A stretch of DNA of 64,000 nucleotides from Cellvibrionaceae bacterium (GTDB lineage Bacteria > Pseudomonadota > Gammaproteobacteria > Pseudomonadales > Cellvibrionaceae), in the NCBI GenBank assembly GCA_028281575.1, contig JANQJP010000090.1, positions 150,679-214,678 on the forward strand. The letters are read 5' to 3'. Shown here piece after piece: positions 55,389 through 64,000 of the stretch. Position 1 is the first letter of the stretch. Each line of letters starts with the position of its first letter. Made by a program: the position numbers and the translations under genes. The notes beneath the pieces were generated by a model. That model did not search any database, was not told the origin of the DNA, and was given only the letters and a program-made list of their open reading frames with translations.

Positions 55389-56108
55389 ATGGCGAATCAC
55401 GCACAACTAAATAATGTTGAACATAAAGACTTAAAAGTTATTACCGAAAAATCGGAGAAGTACGGCTCTAACGCGATGTATAGTCGCGTATTTCCATTTG
55501 AATTTAGGGAGGTTCAGGGTTTCTACCCGATCTTTTTCAATAAAGATAAAGACAGTAACTTTTTTGCTCTGGCTTTATTCGGGTTTGAGCGTGGAGAAAA
55601 TTTATACCTAAAAGATGAAGAGTGGGATGCAGAATATATCCCATTGATGGTTGAAAAAGACCCGTTTCTCATCGGCTTTCAGGAGATGACTGAAGGCGGA
55701 GAAACGACAGTAAACCGTGTTATACATATTGATTTGGATAGTCCGCGAGTGAGCTACACAGAAGGTCAGCCCGTATTTCTCCCGCACGGAGGTCAAACAG
55801 AATATTTAGAGCGCATGTCGGCGATACTAAAAAAAATAAGTGATGCAGAAGAGTTTACCAAAAAGTTTTTTGCTCACCTTGAAGAATTGGATTTACTAGA
55901 GCCGGTTAACGTGGATATCAAGCTTCGCGATGGCACGGCGAACAGATTGGCAGGCTTTTACACGATAAATGAAGAAAAGGTTTATGCACTGCAGGCTTCA
56001 GTTACAGAAGAGCTTAATCAGACAGGTGTATTGATGTTGATCTATATGGTTATGGCGTCTCACATTAATATTCGAAAGCTCGCAGCGATAAGAAATAGCA
56101 TGGTTTAG
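55389..56108 (+). CDS. SapC family protein
   Basis: 239 residues with the SapC-like core: YSRVFPFEFREVQGFYPIFF and FFALALFGFERGENLYLKDEEWDAEYIPLMVEKDPFLIGFQE near the N-terminal half, and a C-terminal ELNQTGVLMLIYMVMASH segment. No signal peptide, so probably cytoplasmic. The name comes from a Campylobacter S-layer-associated gene; in this context the protein's role is unknown. It is regularly found between halogenases and cupin-like genes in TonB-receptor clusters. The cupin-like gene starts 8 nt after its stop. Confidence 0.88.
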   Translation: MANHAQLNNVEHKDLKVITEKSEKYGSNAMYSRVFPFEFREVQGFYPIFFNKDKDSNFFALALFGFERGENLYLKDEEWDAEYIPLMVEKDPFLIGFQEMTEGGETTVNRVIHIDLDSPRVSYTEGQPVFLPHGGQTEYLERMSAILKKISDAEEFTKKFFAHLEELDLLEPVNVDIKLRDGTANRLAGFYTINEEKVYALQASVTEELNQTGVLMLIYMVMASHINIRKLAAIRNSMV

Positions 56109-56116
56109 GCGTAACG

Positions 56117-57139
56117 ATGAGTATTTTCGAAAACGCAAAATCAGTAAAAGAAGTTAAAGGGGCAACTTTAAATGATGTGCCTGATTTTGTGTTTTCATCC
56201 CAGCAGCCAATTCTTCTCAGAGGGTTGGTATCTAATTGGAAGGCCGTAGAGTTGGGGCTGACTTCGGCTAAAGATTTAGCGGAGTATTTTAAGTCGTTTT
56301 GTTGTGGTGTTAAGGCTGGCTGCTTTTATGGAAAACCAGAAAATTCGGGTAGATACTTTTACAAGGAAGGTTTTACTGAATTAAATTTTCAACAAAAAAT
56401 GAGTGAGCTCGATACGGTGATCGATAGCATTGTCGATGTGGCAGATGATGCACATCCGCCTAGCTATTATATAGGTTCAGCGAATATTGATAAGGTTCTG
56501 CCTGGTTTGCGTAAACACAATGATATTCAGGCAATCCAAAAATTTAATCCAGTAGCTAGTATATGGATAAGTAATCAATCACGTATCGCGGCGCATTTTG
56601 ATATGCCGTTAAATATTGCATGTTGTGTTGCAGGGAAACGGCGGTTTTCGGTTTTTCCTCCAGACCAGCTTGCTAATCTATATATCGGTTCCTTAGATAT
56701 TACGCCGGCAGGCCAGGCGATTAGCTTAGTCGATTTTTATGAGCCCGATTTTGCTCAGTATCCTAAGTTTGAAAAGGCGCTCGAGTTTATGCAGGTGGCT
56801 GAACTCGAGCCGGGGGATGCGCTATTTCTTCCGAGCATGTGGTGGCATCACGTAGAAGGCTTAAGCAAATTTAATGTGTTGGTGAATTATTGGTGGTCGC
56901 ATGCTCCTGCCTATGCGGGTGCTCCTATTGATGCACTGCATCATGCGTTACTAAACATTAAAGATTTATCATGTGAACAAAAAAAAGCGTGGCGCGCACT
57001 ATTTGATTATTATGTATTTAATGAAGACGAGTCAGCTTTCGACCATATACCGGATGCTGCACTTGGTAGATTGGGGAAAATAACGGACCTGCAGGCGCGT
57101 TATGTAAGAAGCCAGCTACTGAATAAGTTGAATCGTTAA
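56117..57139 (+). CDS. Cupin-like (JmjC-type) 2OG-Fe(II) oxygenase
   Basis: 340 residues of the cupin_8/FIH-like fold. The iron-binding HxD is HFD in ARIAAHFDMPLNIACCVAGKRRFSVFPP (about 159-161) and the distal His is in PSMWWHHVEGLSKFNVLVNYWW (about 244-245). The lysine of KRRF is placed to bind 2-oxoglutarate. Such enzymes hydroxylate proteins, RNA or small molecules; the substrate here is unknown. It is tightly linked to SapC upstream and 48 nt before the second halogenase. Confidence 0.88.
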   Translation: MSIFENAKSVKEVKGATLNDVPDFVFSSQQPILLRGLVSNWKAVELGLTSAKDLAEYFKSFCCGVKAGCFYGKPENSGRYFYKEGFTELNFQQKMSELDTVIDSIVDVADDAHPPSYYIGSANIDKVLPGLRKHNDIQAIQKFNPVASIWISNQSRIAAHFDMPLNIACCVAGKRRFSVFPPDQLANLYIGSLDITPAGQAISLVDFYEPDFAQYPKFEKALEFMQVAELEPGDALFLPSMWWHHVEGLSKFNVLVNYWWSHAPAYAGAPIDALHHALLNIKDLSCEQKKAWRALFDYYVFNEDESAFDHIPDAALGRLGKITDLQARYVRSQLLNKLNR

Positions 57140-57187
57140 CGCAGTACGCCGAATTATTCAAAATTAGCTGTATTTGATGAGGTAGCA

Positions 57188-58705
57188 ATGAATACTAATC
57201 GTAAAACTAAAGTTGTAATTGCCGGTGGAGGTACTGCTGGTTGGATGGCTGCTGCTGGTCTTTCGCGGTTAATAGATAATATTGATGTAGTATTGGTCGA
57301 ATCTGATGAAATACCTACTATTGGTGTAGGTGAAGCCACTATTCCTACGCTTGTCTATTTTCACAAGCTGATGAAGATAGATGAGGCTGAATTCCTTCGG
57401 GCCACGCAGGCGACGTTCAAGTTGGGTATTAACTTTGAAGGTTGGCGCAATGTGGATGAAGATTATTTTCATGCGTTTGGGCACACTGGAAAAGATTGTT
57501 GGGCTGCGGGTTTTCAACATTTTTGGCGGCGTGGAATCCAGTTGGGCGTGGCTTCAGATTTCGGTGACTACTGTTTAGAGAGAGTTACGGCCAAATATAA
57601 TAAGTTTGCGCACCTTCCGAAAAATGGTTTGAATTACGCGTACCATATTGACGCGGGTCTATATGCCAAATATTTACGAAAAATAAGCGAATCCCATGGC
57701 TGTGAAAGAGTGGAGGGTAAAATTGACGAGGTCTGCTTGAATTCGGAATCGGGCTTTGTTGAAGCGTTAATTCTCGAGTCAGGTAAAAAAATTGAAGGAG
57801 ATTTATTTTTAGATTGCACTGGGCAGCGGGCACTATTGATTGAAGGCGCGTTAAAAACCGGATTTCAAGATTGGGATTCCTGGTTGAAAAATGACCGTGC
57901 GATTGCAGTGCAAACAAAGTCTGTTGGTCACCCAGTTCCCTATACCCGGTCCATCGCACATCCATGGGGCTGGCAATGGCGTATACCTCTCCAGCACCGC
58001 GTGGGTAATGGCATCGTTTTTTCCAGTCAATATGTGTCCGAGGACGAAGCGAGGAATACGTTGCTATCAAACATTGATGGTGAACCAATTACTGACGCAC
58101 GTTTAATTAAATTTCGTACGGGAACGCGTACCAAACACTGGAACAAAAATTGTATTGCTATCGGTTTATCGAGCGGTTTCCTTGAGCCACTTGAATCAAC
58201 CAGCATACATTTAATTCAGGAATCTGTACTCAAGCTCATGCGCCTATTTCCGCATGGTCAGGTTAGAGATTGCGACGTAGACGAATTCAATAATCAAATT
58301 GCGGACGAAATAAAAAGAATAAAAGATTTTATTATCCTGCACTATTTTGTTACAAACCGCAGCGATAGCAAATATTGGCAGGATTGCCAGGCCTTTGAGC
58401 CTCCAGAGGAATTGGCACATAGAATTAAATTATTCAAGGAAACCGGAAGGGTTTTTCTTGTAAATGATGAATTGTTCCAGGATTCCTGGATGCAGGTTAT
58501 GATTGGGCAGGGCCTCGTTCCCGAAACGTATCATCCAATTGTCGATAATATGAGTGAACAAGATCTCGCAAATTTCCTAAACACTATAAAGATGGCTGAG
58601 AGAAATAAGGTCTCTGCAATGCCTGAGCACTTTCAGTACATTCAGCATTACTGTTCGGCTGAAGAAGTTTCAAGTGTGACTGAGCCAGCTTGCGCTTCAA
58701 AGTAG
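57188..58705 (+). CDS. Flavin-dependent tryptophan halogenase family protein (2)
   Basis: 505 residues with all family marks: GGGTAGWMAA (13-22), probable catalytic Lys78 (ATFKLG), WGWQWRIP (260-267, intact WxWxIP), and EPLESTS (333-339) with catalytic Glu336. It is paralogous to the halogenase-like gene 3.4 kb upstream but has intact motifs, so it is the better candidate for an active halogenase. FADH2 would have to come from a flavin reductase encoded elsewhere; none is visible in the cluster. Confidence 0.92.
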   Translation: MNTNRKTKVVIAGGGTAGWMAAAGLSRLIDNIDVVLVESDEIPTIGVGEATIPTLVYFHKLMKIDEAEFLRATQATFKLGINFEGWRNVDEDYFHAFGHTGKDCWAAGFQHFWRRGIQLGVASDFGDYCLERVTAKYNKFAHLPKNGLNYAYHIDAGLYAKYLRKISESHGCERVEGKIDEVCLNSESGFVEALILESGKKIEGDLFLDCTGQRALLIEGALKTGFQDWDSWLKNDRAIAVQTKSVGHPVPYTRSIAHPWGWQWRIPLQHRVGNGIVFSSQYVSEDEARNTLLSNIDGEPITDARLIKFRTGTRTKHWNKNCIAIGLSSGFLEPLESTSIHLIQESVLKLMRLFPHGQVRDCDVDEFNNQIADEIKRIKDFIILHYFVTNRSDSKYWQDCQAFEPPEELAHRIKLFKETGRVFLVNDELFQDSWMQVMIGQGLVPETYHPIVDNMSEQDLANFLNTIKMAERNKVSAMPEHFQYIQHYCSAEEVSSVTEPACASK

Positions 58706-58803
58706 TATGAGGTAGGTATATGTTCGTTTTGATGATCATGACTTTATTAGATCTTTAAGGCTAAGCATATTTATTCACTGTTATTTATTATTGTGTTAAT
58801 AAA

Positions 58804-59433
58804 ATGAGTCATCCGTTAAAAACTCTCGAAATATTTCCAACGCCGGTATTTGTTTCAAAGGCTGCTAATTTGGATAATGATGCGCTCTCGCAAGCGGTTT
58901 ACCGTGTTATGGAAGAGGAAGTTGCCGCGAGTAAAGGTAAGTCAGTTGAAGCGTCGTTATCGAATGTAGGTGGCTATCATACCCAGGATTTTTTGGCTCG
59001 TAGTGAGTTTTTTCCACTTATGGATTTTATAGTGGATGTGCTTAATCAGAATTTACTTAATGGAAAATGGTTCGCGGAAAAAAACATAGATCGTTCGTTT
59101 ATTACGGGCATGTGGTCAGTGATAAACCGGAGGGGGAACTCAAATATTTCCCATAATCACCCACATGCTTGGTTCAGTGGTGTTTATTACGCAAAAATTC
59201 CTAAAGATAAAGCAAATAGCGGAGCTATTTGTTTTAAAGATCCAAACTCCGTTCGACAGTTCAGTCGAAATTTTTACCGCTCCGTACAATCAGAACTGTG
59301 TTCCCTGCAGCCTGAAACCGGAAATCTCGTTCTGTTTCCAGGTTGGTTGGAGCATTCCGTCACCGCGAATAATACTGATGAAGACCGGATAGCAATAGCG
59401 TTCAATATCAAGGGGCACCCCATCAAATATTAG
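58804..59433 (+). CDS. TIGR02466-type 2OG-Fe(II) oxygenase
   Basis: 209 residues. IFPTPVFVSKA at the start, then FITGMWSVINRRGNSNISHNHPHAWFSGVYYAKIP with the iron-ligand region (HNHPHAW), and LVLFPGWLEHSVTANNTDEDRIAIAFNIKG with the distal His and the 2OG-binding Arg. This double-stranded beta-helix arrangement is typical of the putative oxygenase family TIGR02466. It closes the TonB-receptor cluster, 98 nt after the second halogenase, and is convergent with the AraC gene. Confidence 0.85.
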   Translation: MSHPLKTLEIFPTPVFVSKAANLDNDALSQAVYRVMEEEVAASKGKSVEASLSNVGGYHTQDFLARSEFFPLMDFIVDVLNQNLLNGKWFAEKNIDRSFITGMWSVINRRGNSNISHNHPHAWFSGVYYAKIPKDKANSGAICFKDPNSVRQFSRNFYRSVQSELCSLQPETGNLVLFPGWLEHSVTANNTDEDRIAIAFNIKGHPIKY

Positions 59434-59452
59434 TTCGGGTTGGTCTGAGTAT

Positions 59453-60367
59453 TCAGGCGAGCTTACGTACTTGGCCGGGCGTTATTCCCTGGGTTTTCTT
59501 AAAGGCTTTACGAAACGCGGCATCTGACTCATAGCCGCATTTTTCCGCTATTTGAAAAATCGACATATTGCTCGACTGGAGCAAAAACCTGGCTTCTTGC
59601 ATGCGCCATTCGGTCAAATACTGCATCGGCGCAACACCTGCGAGTTCGTGGAATTTCTTTGCAAAGCTCGAGCGGCTCATGCCTGCCCGGTCTGCAAGTG
59701 ATGCGAGCGTCCAGGGATACTCGGGCGATTGGTGCATTGCGGCCATGGATTTGCTGATACGGTTGTCGAACATCGCTTTGAGATACCCCTGGGCCAACTT
59801 TTTAGTTTCAAGCTGTTGTCGCACTATGTAGATAAAAACGAGATGAGCGAGGTGGTTGACCATGGAGTAGTAGCCCGGCGTTTCCCTTGCGAGTTCTTCC
59901 ATCATCATCTCAATTAAGGGTCGAATGTGTCGGGCTTCGCACACGTCACACAAGTCCAGCACGATTATGGGGTTCATCGAGTCGAGTAACGGCCAGACCA
60001 TGCGGCTGGCAAATTCAAAAAAACCACACACCATTGTGGTTGAAGCACTATCGTCACGAATGATGCTCGCGTTTATCTGCTTTGGGTCAGGTGGATTGCG
60101 GCTGTGTGATACGACGTGCGGCTCATCGTGAGGGAATACAACCATGTCTCCAGGCGCCAATAATCTTGGTGTACGGTGCTTGGTGTGAAGCCAGGCTTCG
60201 CCTCTGCCAACAAGATGGAATGGAATGCGTCTGCTTCCGCTGGTATCTACCGCCCAGGAGCCGCAAAAGTCTCCTGCTGCGTACACATCGGCCCGCAGTT
60301 CTAGTCGCGCAAGTACTGAGCTGAGCACATCGGGCGTGTCTAAAAGATTAACTGGACTATCTGACAT
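59453..60367 (-). CDS. AraC-family regulator with cupin sensor domain
   Basis: 304 residues. The N-terminal cupin_6-type domain spans about 8-185 (FHLVGRGEAWLHT, LAPGDMVVFPHDEPHVVSH). The C-terminal double HTH spans about 205-304 (TLASLADRAGMSRSSFAKKFHELAG and SIFQIAEKCGYESDAAFRKAFKKTQGITPGQVRK). Regulators of this type often control the divergent neighbour. Here that is the AhpD-like and glutaredoxin pair starting about 100 nt away, the most likely target, though this is inference. Confidence 0.9.
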   Translation of the reverse strand: MSDSPVNLLDTPDVLSSVLARLELRADVYAAGDFCGSWAVDTSGSRRIPFHLVGRGEAWLHTKHRTPRLLAPGDMVVFPHDEPHVVSHSRNPPDPKQINASIIRDDSASTTMVCGFFEFASRMVWPLLDSMNPIIVLDLCDVCEARHIRPLIEMMMEELARETPGYYSMVNHLAHLVFIYIVRQQLETKKLAQGYLKAMFDNRISKSMAAMHQSPEYPWTLASLADRAGMSRSSFAKKFHELAGVAPMQYLTEWRMQEARFLLQSSNMSIFQIAEKCGYESDAAFRKAFKKTQGITPGQVRKLA

Positions 60368-60466
60368 AAAATTTGGATTTAAGTGTGCATATGTATTTAT
60401 TTTTTGAGCCTATAGTATCTACTTATATTGTGAAATAAGCCATGTTTTTAATTGAGGAGATTTGAG

Positions 60467-61021
60467 ATGAGTAAATTTACATTGCACGATGAAAATACTG
60501 CGCCAGAGGCCTCTAAAAAAGTGTTGGAGGGTGCCAAGCAGGCTTTGGGCTTTATTCCCAACCTTTATGCAAACTTAGCGGAGTCTCCCGCGGCGTTAAA
60601 TGCCTATGTGCAAATCGCGAATAGCTTTGAGCGTAGCAGTCTGGATGCTAAAGAGCAGCAAGTTGTTTTTCTGGCTGCGAGTGTTGAAAACGGTTGTGAA
60701 TTCTGTGTTGCAGCGCATTCGTTTATTGCGAAAAACAAAGTCCGGCTTGATGCCGAGGTTGTTAACGCCATACGCAACCGCGAAGTCACAGATGTCGGTA
60801 ATTACCAGGCGCTTATTGAATTTACACGGGCTGCGGTCCGAGAGCGAGGTTGGGTTGCTGGTGCGCCGCTCGACGCTTTTTTAGAGGCAGGCTATAGCTC
60901 TCAGCAGGCCCTGGATGTGATTCTGGGTATAACTGTAAAAACGCTTAGTAATTACAGCAATCACCTAACAGAAACGGAAACGAATTCGGAGTTCGCTGCC
61001 GAGGCATGGAAGAACAGTTAG
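60467..61021 (+). CDS. Carboxymuconolactone decarboxylase/AhpD-like protein
   Basis: 184 residues from the ATG at 60467, which has GAGGAG 8 nt upstream; an alternative frame start at 60452 overlaps that site. All-helical AhpD-like fold with the redox motif CEFC in ENGCEFCVAAHSFIA and the following His, as in alkylhydroperoxidase D-type peroxidases. IPNLYANLAESPAALNAY at the N-terminus is typical of the CMD family. A peroxidase or thiol-redox role is likely, which suits the glutaredoxin gene 35 nt downstream. Confidence 0.88.
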   Translation: MSKFTLHDENTAPEASKKVLEGAKQALGFIPNLYANLAESPAALNAYVQIANSFERSSLDAKEQQVVFLAASVENGCEFCVAAHSFIAKNKVRLDAEVVNAIRNREVTDVGNYQALIEFTRAAVRERGWVAGAPLDAFLEAGYSSQQALDVILGITVKTLSNYSNHLTETETNSEFAAEAWKNS

Positions 61022-61055
61022 CTGAGCACATTCGGTTAATTTTGAGGAGTATGAC

Positions 61056-61289
61056 ATGAAGTATATTGAAATTTATACGAAAGACTATTGCCCATATTGC
61101 CATTCAACCAAAGCGCTATTGCGTAAATTGGGTTTGGATTATATTGAATACGATGTCGGAAAGCATGCGGATAAACTTGAGGAAATGCTTGAGCGCAGTC
61201 GGCGCAGAACGGTCCCGCAGGTTTTTATCGACGGCGCGCACATTGGTGGCAACGACGATTTACACCGTTTTATGGCGAGCGCAGCGTGA
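61056..61289 (+). CDS. grxC: Glutaredoxin
   Basis: 77 residues, a class I dithiol glutaredoxin with active site Cys12-Pro-Tyr-Cys15, TVPQVFIDGAHIGGNDDL (cis-Pro and glutathione-binding motif). It reduces disulfides or mixed glutathione disulfides. Closest in style to GrxC. GAGGAG precedes the ATG. Cotranscription with the AhpD-like gene suggests it recycles that protein's CxxC, which is inference. Confidence 0.92.
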   Translation: MKYIEIYTKDYCPYCHSTKALLRKLGLDYIEYDVGKHADKLEEMLERSRRRTVPQVFIDGAHIGGNDDLHRFMASAA

Positions 61290-61345
61290 ATCGTACCAAT
61301 TCTAAGCAGGGTGAGCGTTGAGCAACTATTCTTAGGAGGTTATCC

Positions 61346-61375
61346 ATGACGGAATCTGTCCATGCATTTTCTTAA
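61346..61375 (+). other. Nine-residue leader ORF overlapping the chemoreceptor start
   Basis: The consensus Shine-Dalgarno AGGAGG at 61334-61339 is 6 nt from this ATG, whereas the receptor ATG at 61362 is 22 nt away. The frame encodes MTESVHAFS and stops at 61375, overlapping the receptor start in another frame. It could couple translation by reinitiation; not proven. Confidence 0.45.
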
Positions 61376-62969
61376 TTCAATAAGTAAAAAAGTGATGGTT
61401 GGTTACGCTGTGATTCTTATCGTTCTTTCGATTACCGCAGCGTGGCTCTATGACCAAACAAATACAGTTAGTGAGAATAACTTGATTTTGGTCGATGCAA
61501 CGCTTCCCGCGTTAAAGGCAACCGAAGAAATGAACACGGGTTTGAGTGCGCTTCAACTCGCGGCTTTTGGCTTATATGGAACTACGATTGATTCGGCTGG
61601 GTTTGAAGAGTTAGTCAAGAAAAACAAGCGCGACATAGAGTCCGAACTCGATGCTTTTACTCGCTCTTACCAGGGAGATGATGCCGGACTACGCGCTGAG
61701 TTAAATCACTTTTACACCACCGTTAGTGCGTTAGAGCGCACGATGAACTCAGGAAGAATTGATTGGGATGAAGCACGTGTGCACCTGGCCAGTATTGAAA
61801 AAACCTCGGGTGTTCTTCGCGCCAGCCTTAATACACTCCAGCAACGTATTGGTGACGAAGCGCGTAGGCGCGCCAAGGAAATTGAGAGTCAAATTTCAAC
61901 TATTCAAGTAATGGTGCCGGTATTTTTCATTTTTATTGGTGCAATTACCGTTGGCGCCTATGTGTTAGCGCGCCTGACTATCGCTAATCCCATGCGTTCA
62001 CTGTCAAGCCAGCTTGACCACATAGCCGCTGAGCACGACCTGAGAGAAGATATAAGTATTGGCTCCAAAGATGAAGTGGGTCTGGCGGCGGCAAGCGTTA
62101 ATGAGCTGATTGACGCATTTCGCAGTGGCAGTCGAGAAGTGTGCAATTCGACGCGTACTCTAATCAGTTCCGTTAAACAGCTAAACGGTTCCGCATCGAC
62201 ATCCGATGAGCAAGTTGAAGTGCTCTCGCGCCACCTAAATGAGCTGCTGACCGGTATCTCAGCGTTGGAATCGAGCATAGAAAACAGTGCGCAGCGCTCG
62301 CTCAGCGTGTCGGAGGCAGCGCAAAGCGGCGCCAGCGAGGTAAAAACAGGTGCGGAAAATGTACGCAAAACATCTTCAAGTATCTCAGAACTCGCCGAGA
62401 ATATTGAAGTCTCGGCAAATAAACTGCTGACTTTGCAAAATTCTGGAGATCAGGTTGCTTCCGTCGTGCGCACGATTGCTGACATCGCTGAGCAGACAAA
62501 CTTACTCGCGCTCAATGCGGCGATCGAAGCGGCACGTGCGGGCGAGTCAGGCAGAGGTTTTGCGGTTGTTGCTGACGAAGTGCGCACTCTAGCGTCGCGA
62601 ACGCATGAGTCCACACACGAAATTAACTCCATTCTTGAATCTATCGTTGGGTCCATTGGCGAGACGGTAAGGCAAATGGAATCTAACAGCGAAAAAGCGA
62701 AAACAACGGTGGAGTTAGCTGAATCGACGGTGAACTCGCTCGCGACCATAGAGCAATCGGTTATTCAGCTTAGTAACGAGAATCATGACTTGGCTGAGCA
62801 TGCGCAGATGACGATGAGCGACGCTGGAGCCATGCGGTCCAGCGTTGACGAAATTCAGGGTGTCGCCGAAAAAGTAACGTCGAGCAGTCGTGAAACGAGG
62901 TCTGCATCTGATGCGCTCGCCGGCCTGGCAAATTCACTTAATCAAGTAGCCAGCACTTTTAAGAGCTAA
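61362..62969 (+). CDS. Methyl-accepting chemotaxis protein
   Basis: 535 residues. TM1 at about 11-29, a periplasmic helical ligand domain (about 30-182), TM2 at about 185-207, HAMP at about 208-262, and a long coiled-coil signalling domain. The hairpin tip [40 protein letters not shown] is nearly invariant in the family and binds CheA/CheW. The ligand is unknown. There is no C-terminal CheR-docking pentapeptide. The better ribosome-binding site belongs to an overlapping short ORF upstream. Confidence 0.93.
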   Translation: MHFLNSISKKVMVGYAVILIVLSITAAWLYDQTNTVSENNLILVDATLPALKATEEMNTGLSALQLAAFGLYGTTIDSAGFEELVKKNKRDIESELDAFTRSYQGDDAGLRAELNHFYTTVSALERTMNSGRIDWDEARVHLASIEKTSGVLRASLNTLQQRIGDEARRRAKEIESQISTIQVMVPVFFIFIGAITVGAYVLARLTIANPMRSLSSQLDHIAAEHDLREDISIGSKDEVGLAAASVNELIDAFRSGSREVCNSTRTLISSVKQLNGSASTSDEQVEVLSRHLNELLTGISALESSIENSAQRSLSVSEAAQSGASEVKTGAENVRKTSSSISELAENIEVSANKLLTLQNSGDQVASVVRTIADIAEQTNLLALNAAIEAARAGESGRGFAVVADEVRTLASRTHESTHEINSILESIVGSIGETVRQMESNSEKAKTTVELAESTVNSLATIEQSVIQLSNENHDLAEHAQMTMSDAGAMRSSVDEIQGVAEKVTSSSRETRSASDALAGLANSLNQVASTFKS

Positions 62970-62980
62970 CTGCCGCAGTT

Positions 62981-63850
62981 TTATCCGGCAAAAAGGTTTT
63001 CTGGAAGCCCCGGCACATCGACCTCCACACGCAGTATGGTGCCGTTGCCAGGAAACGCCTCATCCTCTTCTGCGGGCCGTTGACCTGCTGTGGTGATAAA
63101 CAAGGTTTTCAGGTCTCTGCCGCCAAATGCGATCATTGTTGGGCATCTAGCCGGCACAGGGATTTCTTGCAGGATATTCCCGTCGGGGCTTAGGCGAACA
63201 ATTCTGGCTCCCTCGTAAAGTGCTGTCCAATAGCAACCCTCTACATCGACAGACGCGCCATCCGGACGTCCATTGCCATGCGGAAATTGATGAAAAGTCT
63301 GACGGTTGCTGACAACGCCGCTTTCTATGTCGAAGTCGCAGCGATAAATAATGTGTTTAGGGGTATCTGAATAATAAAACGTTTTGTTGTCCGGACTAAA
63401 AGCTATCCCGTTGGTTGTCAATAAATCGTCTGCAATTTTGACTACCGAATAATCAGGGTTCAGACACCACAAGTTCGCGCCGTCGTAATCTTTGGGTGGG
63501 TAATAAGAGCCTGCGAATAACCGGCCCTTTGTGTCGCAGCGGCCATCATTAAATCGCGTTTTATCCAGATCGGATTCCGGATCACTTAGCGCGTGTAAAT
63601 GTGTGTTCCAGCTGTCGAGTAAAAAATACCCGCTGCGCATTGCCAAAACAAACCCGCCTCGTTTTCGTAAAGAAAAACATCCGATTTCCTCGTCAAATTG
63701 AAGAAATTTATCTTCCCCCGTTTCTGGGTCAAAGCAGTGCAACTGAAAACCGTTTATATCCACCCAAAATAATTTTTGTGTGAAAGAATCCCAACGCGGA
63801 CACTCGGCTAGTTTTGCGTTTGCTGCCAGCGCGATTTTTACTTCAGTCAT
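62981..63850 (-). CDS. SMP-30/gluconolactonase family protein
   Basis: 289 residues, a six-bladed propeller lactonase. The metal-binding Glu16 is in LAECPRWD, and the later ligands are in LTTNGIAFSPDN (Asn) and YYSDTPKHI (Asp). FNDGRCDTKGRLFAGS matches the substrate-side loop. These enzymes hydrolyse sugar lactones such as gluconolactone or arabino/galactonolactone. It is 52 nt downstream of a gene truncated at the right edge on the same strand, probably a sugar-catabolism operon. Confidence 0.9.
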   Translation of the reverse strand: MTEVKIALAANAKLAECPRWDSFTQKLFWVDINGFQLHCFDPETGEDKFLQFDEEIGCFSLRKRGGFVLAMRSGYFLLDSWNTHLHALSDPESDLDKTRFNDGRCDTKGRLFAGSYYPPKDYDGANLWCLNPDYSVVKIADDLLTTNGIAFSPDNKTFYYSDTPKHIIYRCDFDIESGVVSNRQTFHQFPHGNGRPDGASVDVEGCYWTALYEGARIVRLSPDGNILQEIPVPARCPTMIAFGGRDLKTLFITTAGQRPAEEDEAFPGNGTILRVEVDVPGLPENLFAG

Positions 63851-63901
63851 AAGTTTGTTCCATATGTTTAATGCGACGTGTATAAGCGGTAAATAAGCGC
63901 G

Positions 63902-64000
63902 CTAGGGCCTGTTGACACTAATTTGATCACCACTGCCGGAGACCAAAATTTTCTCCAGCTCGGCTTTGGCTTCCTGCGTCGCTCTAACGACTATATCCCT
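63902..64000 (-). CDS. C-terminal end of a gene cut by the window edge
   Basis: 32 sense codons and a TAG remain, encoding a charged helix (TQEAKAELEKILV) followed by SGSGDQISVNRP. Codon use is coding-like and the stop is 51 nt from the SMP-30 start on the same strand. Too little is visible to name it. Confidence 0.6.
   Translation of the reverse strand, partial: RDIVVRATQEAKAELEKILVSGSGDQISVNRP

Overview
The window looks like a chromosomal segment of a marine-type gammaproteobacterium, most likely of the Cellvibrionaceae (relatives of Teredinibacter, Saccharophagus or Cellvibrio). This rests on gene content only: the zapA-6S RNA-5-formyl-THF cyclo-ligase block, pepP-ubiH-ubiI, PqiABC, a large TonB-dependent receptor with tryptophan halogenase/SapC/cupin-like partners, and a SahR-type SAM regulator. 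I saw no tRNA, rRNA, prophage, CRISPR array or transposase gene.

Layout. 0-12 kb is housekeeping: a YbbAP-type ABC exporter (cut at the left edge) divergent from tesA; 6S RNA between the folate cyclo-ligase gene and zapA; a UPF0149-pepP-ubiH-ubiI run; and a pqiABC-type lipid-transport operon that overlaps the ubi operon end. At 12-13.3 kb are two foldback repeats and a Nudix hydrolase. 13.3-28.9 kb is an envelope/redox island. A minus-strand run encodes a di-heme HzsA-like lipoprotein, two beta-barrel proteins (one with an SH3 domain), a TlpA thioredoxin, a DUF4266 lipoprotein and a DUF3570 protein. Divergent from it, across a 770-nt AT-rich gap, a plus-strand run encodes a mono-heme protein, a di-heme LamG lipoprotein and a Tat-signal DUF1501-like protein. 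A LytS/LytTR two-component pair follows. 29-46.5 kb holds metabolic and repair genes: a Trm112/N2227/PqqD-like methyltransferase fusion, an aquaporin, tex, an SDR, an Aas-type MFS-acyltransferase-ligase fusion, and the SAM-cycle operon sahR-metK-ahcY-metF-rsmE. This part is studded with foldback repeats. 46.7-49.7 kb has transketolase and two small membrane proteins. 50-59.5 kb is a TonB receptor cluster (receptor, halogenase, SapC, cupin-like, halogenase, 2OG-Fe oxygenase). 59.5-64 kb has an AraC regulator, an AhpD-like protein, a glutaredoxin, a chemotaxis receptor and an SMP-30 lactonase.

Two things stand out. First, a family of long-hairpin intergenic repeats (seven family copies plus one related MITE-like element between 12.1 and 44.3 kb). 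Their arms are complementary within a copy but differ between copies, while the GAGAC/GTCTC boundary and the interior branches are conserved. Small modules are present, absent or nested in different copies. Second, the 13-29 kb island looks like an uncharacterised secreted c-heme system with its own sensor pair nearby. Functional statements about either are inference; the sequence shows only the architecture.
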